From Pontiella desulfatans (GTDB lineage Bacteria; Verrucomicrobiota; Kiritimatiellia; Kiritimatiellales; Pontiellaceae): a stretch of 9,071 nucleotides of DNA. The number at the start of each line of letters is the position of its first letter. The stretch's first letter is position 1. A model generated the notes under the pieces. That model searched no databases and was not told where the DNA came from. It saw nothing but the letters and a program-made list of their open reading frames with translations. The stretch spans positions 1 to 9,071 of the forward strand of contig JARFRL010000303.1 in NCBI GenBank assembly GCA_029287275.1, in the 5' to 3' direction. A program made the position numbers and the translations under genes. Positions 5,413 to 9,071 of the stretch are shown here, piece after piece.

Positions 5413-5441
5413 ATAAGACGTCGCATTCATTGGGAAAGCAA

Positions 5442-6797
5442 ATGGCTGAAGAAAAAATCAATCTACTCGAGAAGCGAAAAGCCCAGGTGCATGAAGGCGG
5501 CGAGTTCGCGATGGAGGCGGAAAAGCAGAGCCTCGCGGGATCCGTTAGTCAGCGTTCCTGCAGTTTCTGCGGCTCGCGGGTCGTGCTCTACCCGATCGCC
5601 GACGCGATCCACGTCGTGCACGGTCCCATCGGCTGCGCGTCCTATACCTGGGACATCCGCGGCGCCCTCTCATCCGGCCCCGAACTGCATCGGTTGAGTT
5701 TCTCCACCGACATGCAGGAGAAGGACGTCATCTACGGCGGCGAGAACAAGCTCTACAACGCCATCTGCGAACTGATCGACGAATACAAACCCAGCGCGGC
5801 CTTCATTTATTCCACCTGCATCATCGGCGTCATCGGCGACGACGTGAACGCCATCTGCAAGAAGGTTCAGAAGAAGAAAGGCATCCCGGTCATCCCGGTC
5901 GATTCCGAAGGCTTCAAGGGATCCAAGAAAGAGGGCTACAAAGCCGCCTGCGACGCGCTCTTCAAATTGGCCGGAACCGACGACCATCCCGTGAAGGTTC
6001 CGAAGTCGATCAACATTCTCGGCGACTTCAACCTGGCGGGCGAGATCTGGATCATCAAAGACTACTACGAGCGCATGGGCGTGAACGTGGTCTGCTCCGT
6101 TTCGGGCGACGGTCGAATCGACGACATCCGCAAAGCGGGCCGCGCCCACCTGAACATCGTGCAGTGCTCCGGCTCGGTCAGCAACCTCGCGAAGATGCTG
6201 GAAACGGAATACGGCACGCCCATGAGCCGCGCCTCCTACTTCGGCATCGAGGACATGTCGAAGGCGCTTTACGACGTGGCCGACTTTTTCGACGACGACG
6301 ATATGCGAGCGGGCGCCCAGCGCGTCATTCAAGAAGAAGTGGCGAAGTTGGTTCCCCAGCTCGCGCCCTACCGGAAAGACCTTCAAGGGAAAAAGGCCGC
6401 GGTCTACACCGGCGGAGCCTTCAAGGTCTTTTCGTTGGTGCGCTCGCTGCGCACGCTCGGCATGGACGTCGTGATCGCCGGTTCCCAAACGGGTTCGGTG
6501 GAAGACTACAAGCTACTCTCCGAACTCTGCGACCCGGGCACCGTCATTCTCGACGACACCAACCCGCTCGAGCTCGCGAAGTACGTGAAGGAGAAGGACG
6601 TCGACCTTTTCATCGGCGGCGTCAAGGAACGCCCCATCGCCTACAAGATCGGCGTGGGCTTCTGCGACCACAACCACGAGCGCAAGGAAGCGCTCGCCGG
6701 GTTCATCGGCATGCTGAACTTCGCCAAAGAAGTCCATTCGTCGGTCATGAGCCCCGTCTGGCAGTTCGCGCCCCGGCGTGCTGGAGGCCAAGGATGA
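5442..6797 (+). CDS. nifE: NifE, FeMo-co scaffold subunit
   Basis: This 451-residue protein is the NifD paralogue of the NifEN scaffold, where the NifB product is matured toward FeMo-co. Landmarks are SCSFCGSRVVLYPIADAIH with Cys40 and Cys43, VHGPIGCASYTWDIRG with Cys65, YSTCIIGVIGDD with Cys126, and Cys242 in NIVQCSGSVSNLAK at the position of the cofactor-ligating Cys of NifD. The C-terminal block GGVKERPIAYKIGVGFCDHN and following HSSVMSPVW is typical of NifE; the QLHSYDY cofactor His region of NifD is absent, as expected. I chose the ATG at 5442, with GGGA at 5432-5435. A TTG at 5430 would add four residues but lies only about seven bases after the predicted transcription start and has no ribosome-binding site. 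It is the first gene of the sigma-54 unit with nifN and nifB. Confidence 0.95.
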   Translation: MAEEKINLLEKRKAQVHEGGEFAMEAEKQSLAGSVSQRSCSFCGSRVVLYPIADAIHVVHGPIGCASYTWDIRGALSSGPELHRLSFSTDMQEKDVIYGGENKLYNAICELIDEYKPSAAFIYSTCIIGVIGDDVNAICKKVQKKKGIPVIPVDSEGFKGSKKEGYKAACDALFKLAGTDDHPVKVPKSINILGDFNLAGEIWIIKDYYERMGVNVVCSVSGDGRIDDIRKAGRAHLNIVQCSGSVSNLAKMLETEYGTPMSRASYFGIEDMSKALYDVADFFDDDDMRAGAQRVIQEEVAKLVPQLAPYRKDLQGKKAAVYTGGAFKVFSLVRSLRTLGMDVVIAGSQTGSVEDYKLLSELCDPGTVILDDTNPLELAKYVKEKDVDLFIGGVKERPIAYKIGVGFCDHNHERKEALAGFIGMLNFAKEVHSSVMSPVWQFAPRRAGGQG

Positions 6798-6803
6798 TTT
6801 TCT

Positions 6804-6865
6804 CTCACATAGACACAAAGGCACTAAGACCCGAACGGCTCCGTGGCTTCGCGCCTTCGTGTGAG
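6804..6865. repeat. CACAAAG-type inverted repeat between nifE and nifN
   Basis: CTCACA (6804-6809) pairs with TGTGAG (6860-6865), and AAGGC (6818-6822) pairs with GCCTT (6853-6857), separated by an 8-base asymmetry on the left. The left arm contains ACACAAAGGCACTAAG (6813-6828), the same word family as the spacer at 4653-4668. The right arm, read on the minus strand, gives CGAAGGCGCGAAG. The element takes up most of the 94-base nifE-nifN spacer and ends 12 bases before the nifN ribosome-binding site. Confidence 0.65.
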
Positions 6866-6891
6866 CCCACCCGTCTTGGAGGAGTTGAACA

Positions 6892-8355
6892 ATGAGCTGC
6901 GATTGTGGAAAAACCTGCGCGCCGGACGCCGACGCGGCCAACGCCTGCGACGCGGAAGACAAAGCCAAGTGCGGCTGCGGCCCCGCGCCGAAGGACCGTC
7001 CGCTGACGGGCGAGAACTTCACCGCGACCCGCAACGCCTGCAAACTCTGCGCCCCTCTCGGCGCCTGCCTCGCGTTCCGTGGAATCGAAGGCTGCCTCCC
7101 CTTCCTCCACGGATCGCAAGGTTGCGCCACCTACATCCGGCGCTACATGATCAGCCATTTCCGCGAGCCGATGGACATCGCGTCCTCGAACTTCGGCGAG
7201 GAAAGCGTCGTCTTCGGCGGCCGCAAAAACCTGTCCGACGGACTCACCCACGTCATCGAAAGCTATCGGCCGGAAGTCATCGGCATCGCGACGACCTGCC
7301 TGGCGGAAACCATCGGCGACGACGTCGGCATGTACGTCAAGGAATTCATCTCGGCCGACAAAAAGAAAGTCGATCTGCCACATATCCTGCACGCCTCCAC
7401 GCCGAGCTATTCCGGCAGCCACGCGGACGGGTATCAGTGGGCCGTGCGGGCGATCGTCGATCAGCTCGCGGTCGACGGCCCCAACGAGAAATTCATCGGT
7501 GTGTTCCCCGGCATGATTTCTCCCGCGGACCTTCGTTACCTGCGCGAGATCATGGACGACTTCGGCATGAGCCACACCATCGCGCCGGATTATTCCGATC
7601 CGCTCGACGGCCCCGTTTGGGGCGACTACCACAAGATCCCCGCGGGCGGCACGCCGGTGCGGGAAATCGCGAAGCTCGGCCGCGCCTCCGCGGTGATCGA
7701 ACTCGCCTCCACCATCTCCGACAAACAGTCCGCCGCCTCGTTGCTCGACGAGAAATTCTCCACGGCCGTCTTCCGCGTCGGGCTGCCCATCGGCATTCGC
7801 CAGTCCGACAAGTTCCACAAGGTGCTCGAGCAGATCACCGGCAAGCCGACGCCCGCCAAACACGCGGCCGAACGCGGCCGCCTCGTCGACGCCTACGTCG
7901 ACGGACATAAATACACCTTCGGCAAGGAAGTCATCATTTTCGGCGAGGAGGATTTCGTCGTCGGCATGACCGCGTTCTGCGCCGAGATCGGCCTCAAGCC
8001 CGTCCTCTGCGCCTCCGGCGGCTCGAGCGGCAAACTGCGCGAATGTATTCTGGAGGCCGCGCCGGAGGTCGATCCGGAAACGCCCATTCTCGAAAGCGTC
8101 GACTTCGCCGAAATCGAAGTCGCCACCTTCAACCTGAAACCCGACCTGCTTCTTGGCAACAGTAAGGGGTTCACCCTCAGCCGCAAAGCCGGCGTCCCGC
8201 TGATCCGAGTTGGGTTTCCTATCCACGACCGGATCAGCGGGCCTCGCTCCCTCCATCTGGGATACCGCGGCGCGCAACGGCTCTTCGACACGATCTGCGA
8301 CAAACTGATGGAACTTCAACAGGACGGCAACGACATCGGATACACCTATATTTGA
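6892..8355 (+). CDS. nifN: NifN, FeMo-co scaffold subunit with Cys-rich N-terminus
   Basis: This 487-residue protein is the NifK paralogue of the NifEN scaffold. The core starts near residue 43 with FTATRNACKLCAPLGACLAF, then EGCLPFLHGSQGCATYIRRY, ATTCLAETIGDD (Cys136) and STPSYSGSHADGY. It ends with GFPIHDRISG, LGYRGAQRLFDTI and a C-terminal GNDIGYTYI. This resembles deltaproteobacterial-type NifN. Ahead of the core are about 40 extra residues with six cysteines: 3, 5, 9, 19, 27 and 29, arranged as CDCGKTC and KCGCG. This is not part of typical NifN and could bind metal or an Fe-S cluster (inference). The ATG start is well supported by GGAGGAG at 6878-6884 with seven-base spacing, so the extension is likely translated. 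The gene is not fused to nifB, unlike in some clostridia and Desulfovibrio. Confidence 0.94.
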   Translation: MSCDCGKTCAPDADAANACDAEDKAKCGCGPAPKDRPLTGENFTATRNACKLCAPLGACLAFRGIEGCLPFLHGSQGCATYIRRYMISHFREPMDIASSNFGEESVVFGGRKNLSDGLTHVIESYRPEVIGIATTCLAETIGDDVGMYVKEFISADKKKVDLPHILHASTPSYSGSHADGYQWAVRAIVDQLAVDGPNEKFIGVFPGMISPADLRYLREIMDDFGMSHTIAPDYSDPLDGPVWGDYHKIPAGGTPVREIAKLGRASAVIELASTISDKQSAASLLDEKFSTAVFRVGLPIGIRQSDKFHKVLEQITGKPTPAKHAAERGRLVDAYVDGHKYTFGKEVIIFGEEDFVVGMTAFCAEIGLKPVLCASGGSSGKLRECILEAAPEVDPETPILESVDFAEIEVATFNLKPDLLLGNSKGFTLSRKAGVPLIRVGFPIHDRISGPRSLHLGYRGAQRLFDTICDKLMELQQDGNDIGYTYI

Positions 8356-8362
8356 CGAGCGC

Positions 8363-8399
8363 GGCGTGAGCCGTGGTTTTCTTTCGCGCCTCAAACGCC
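8363..8399. repeat. Short weak hairpin between nifN and nifB
   Basis: GGCGTGAG (8363-8370) can pair with CTCAAACGCC (8390-8399), with a two-base bulge on the right. The stem lacks a U-tract and is followed by the nifB ribosome-binding site AGGAGA (8413-8418), so it is not a terminator. It may be chance, but it continues the pattern of a foldable element in most spacers of this cluster. Confidence 0.35.
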
Positions 8400-8424
8400 A
8401 CCCTTCACGACCAGGAGAAAAACA

Positions 8425-9071
8425 ATGGCTTTAGATTTCACGAAACACCCCTGCTTCAACCCCGATGTTAAAGGCAAGTTCGGCCGCGTCCACCTGCCGG
8501 TCGCGCCCAAGTGCAACATTCAGTGCGGCTACTGCAACCGCAAATACGACTGCGTGAACGAGTCGCGGCCGGGCGTGACGAGCAACGTGCTTTCGCCGGG
8601 GCAGGCGCTCTACTACGTCAACGATCTCGTCGAGTCCGGCAAACCGATTTCGGTGGTCGGCATCGCGGGCCCCGGCGACCCCTTCGCCAATCCGGAAGCC
8701 ACGATGGAAACGTTGCGCCTGATCCGCAAACGCCATCCCGACATGCTGCTTTGCGTCTCCACCAACGGCCTCGGCGTCGGCCCCTACATCGCGGAACTGG
8801 CCGAGCTCGAAGTCAGCCACATCACCATCACCATGAACGCCATCGACCCGAAAATCGGCGCGGAGGTCTACAGCTGGGTGCGCGACCACAAAAAACCGTT
8901 GCGCGGACTCGAGGCCGCCGAGCTGCTGCTCAGCCGTCAGATCCAGGCGATGAAGGCGATCAAGGCCCACGACCTCACGCTCAAGATCAACACCATCCTG
9001 ATTCCCGGCGTCAACGATCATCACATCGACGCCGTCGCGGCCTTCGCCAAATCGGAAGGCGCGGACCTGCA
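8425..9071 (+). CDS. nifB: NifB, FeMo-co biosynthesis radical SAM protein (5' part)
   Basis: The first 215 codons are visible and the gene continues beyond the window. The product is a radical SAM enzyme that fuses two [4Fe-4S] units and inserts a carbide to make the 8Fe-9S-C NifB-cofactor passed to NifEN. The SAM-cluster motif CNIQCGYC is present (Cys30, Cys34, Cys37), followed by NRKYDC with Cys43 and NESRPGV. HPCFN near the N-terminus (Cys10) is the conserved NifB N-terminal Cys motif. AGPGDPFANPEATMETLRLI (81-100), STNGLG and INTILIPGVND complete the signature. The ATG follows an AGGAGA ribosome-binding site in a leader nearly the same as that of nifI1. No separate promoter is seen, so it is probably read with nifEN. 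Whether a NifX-like C-terminal domain exists cannot be seen. Confidence 0.97.
   Translation, partial: MALDFTKHPCFNPDVKGKFGRVHLPVAPKCNIQCGYCNRKYDCVNESRPGVTSNVLSPGQALYYVNDLVESGKPISVVGIAGPGDPFANPEATMETLRLIRKRHPDMLLCVSTNGLGVGPYIAELAELEVSHITITMNAIDPKIGAEVYSWVRDHKKPLRGLEAAELLLSRQIQAMKAIKAHDLTLKINTILIPGVNDHHIDAVAAFAKSEGADL

Noticed and set aside
5108..5441. NifA upstream activating sequence TGT-N10-ACA
   Set aside because: The only TGT in the region (near 5209) is not followed by ACA at the required spacing.
6843..7910. 355-codon + strand frame overlapping nifN in another frame
   Set aside because: The translation is Arg/Pro-rich, typical of an out-of-frame reading of GC-rich coding DNA; nifN in the correct frame is unmistakable.
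6892..9071. NifN-NifB fusion as in some clostridia and Desulfovibrio
   Set aside because: nifN ends at a TGA (8353-8355), and nifB has its own ribosome-binding site and ATG at 8425.
1..9071. CRISPR array, tRNA, rRNA or insertion sequence
   Set aside because: No evenly spaced direct repeats, no RNA-gene signatures and no transposase reading frame were seen; the inverted repeats are short and confined to spacers.

Overview
The window is a nitrogen-fixation (nif) gene cluster, with every recognisable gene on the + strand. The order is nifI1, nifI2, nifD, nifK, a HEPN-like gene, a 101-residue protein of unknown family, nifE, nifN, and the 5' part of nifB, which runs off the right edge. nifH is probably just left of base 1, because the window opens on the ribosome-binding site of nifI1. 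The paired PII-like genes directly ahead of nifD, the roughly 50-residue insertion in NifD and the short N-terminus of NifK all point to the anaerobe-type (Clostridium/Chlorobium/deltaproteobacterial, 'group III') molybdenum nitrogenase. GC-rich codons, the Deltaproteobacteria-like NifN core and the intergenic 'CACRAAGNCACTAAG' inverted repeats suggest a GC-rich anaerobic or facultative bacterium. My best guess is the PVC superphylum (Verrucomicrobiota/Kiritimatiellota-like), with Desulfobacterota as the alternative. This placement is an inference with low to moderate confidence.

Layout. Bases 1-898 hold the two nitrogenase switch-off regulators NifI1 and NifI2, separated by a 140-base spacer that can fold into a long imperfect hairpin. 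nifI2 overlaps nifD by four bases. nifD and nifK (895-4005) encode the MoFe protein and are separated by a second, different palindromic spacer. A terminator-like hairpin and a 17-bp perfect inverted repeat follow nifK. Then come a possible 10-codon leader, the HEPN-like gene (to 4602), another repeat-bearing spacer and the 101-residue gene (4744-5049). A 13-bp perfect terminator hairpin at 5078-5107 closes this first unit.

Bases 5108-5441 are a regulatory region. It holds three GGAA/TTCC palindromes about 44 bp apart and a clear sigma-54 -24/-12 element at 5397-5412, just ahead of nifE. nifE, nifN and nifB then form a second unit, with short spacers that again carry inverted repeats.

How it works together. 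NifB builds the NifB-cofactor (an 8Fe-9S-C cluster). NifEN matures it toward FeMo-co, and NifDK receives it and reduces N2 with electrons from NifH. In systems that have it, the NifI1/NifI2 complex binds NifDK and blocks NifH docking when nitrogen is sufficient, with relief by 2-oxoglutarate and ATP. The two genes between nifK and nifE are not standard nif components that I recognise and are the best candidates for something new. The N-terminus of NifN also carries an unusual Cys-rich extension.
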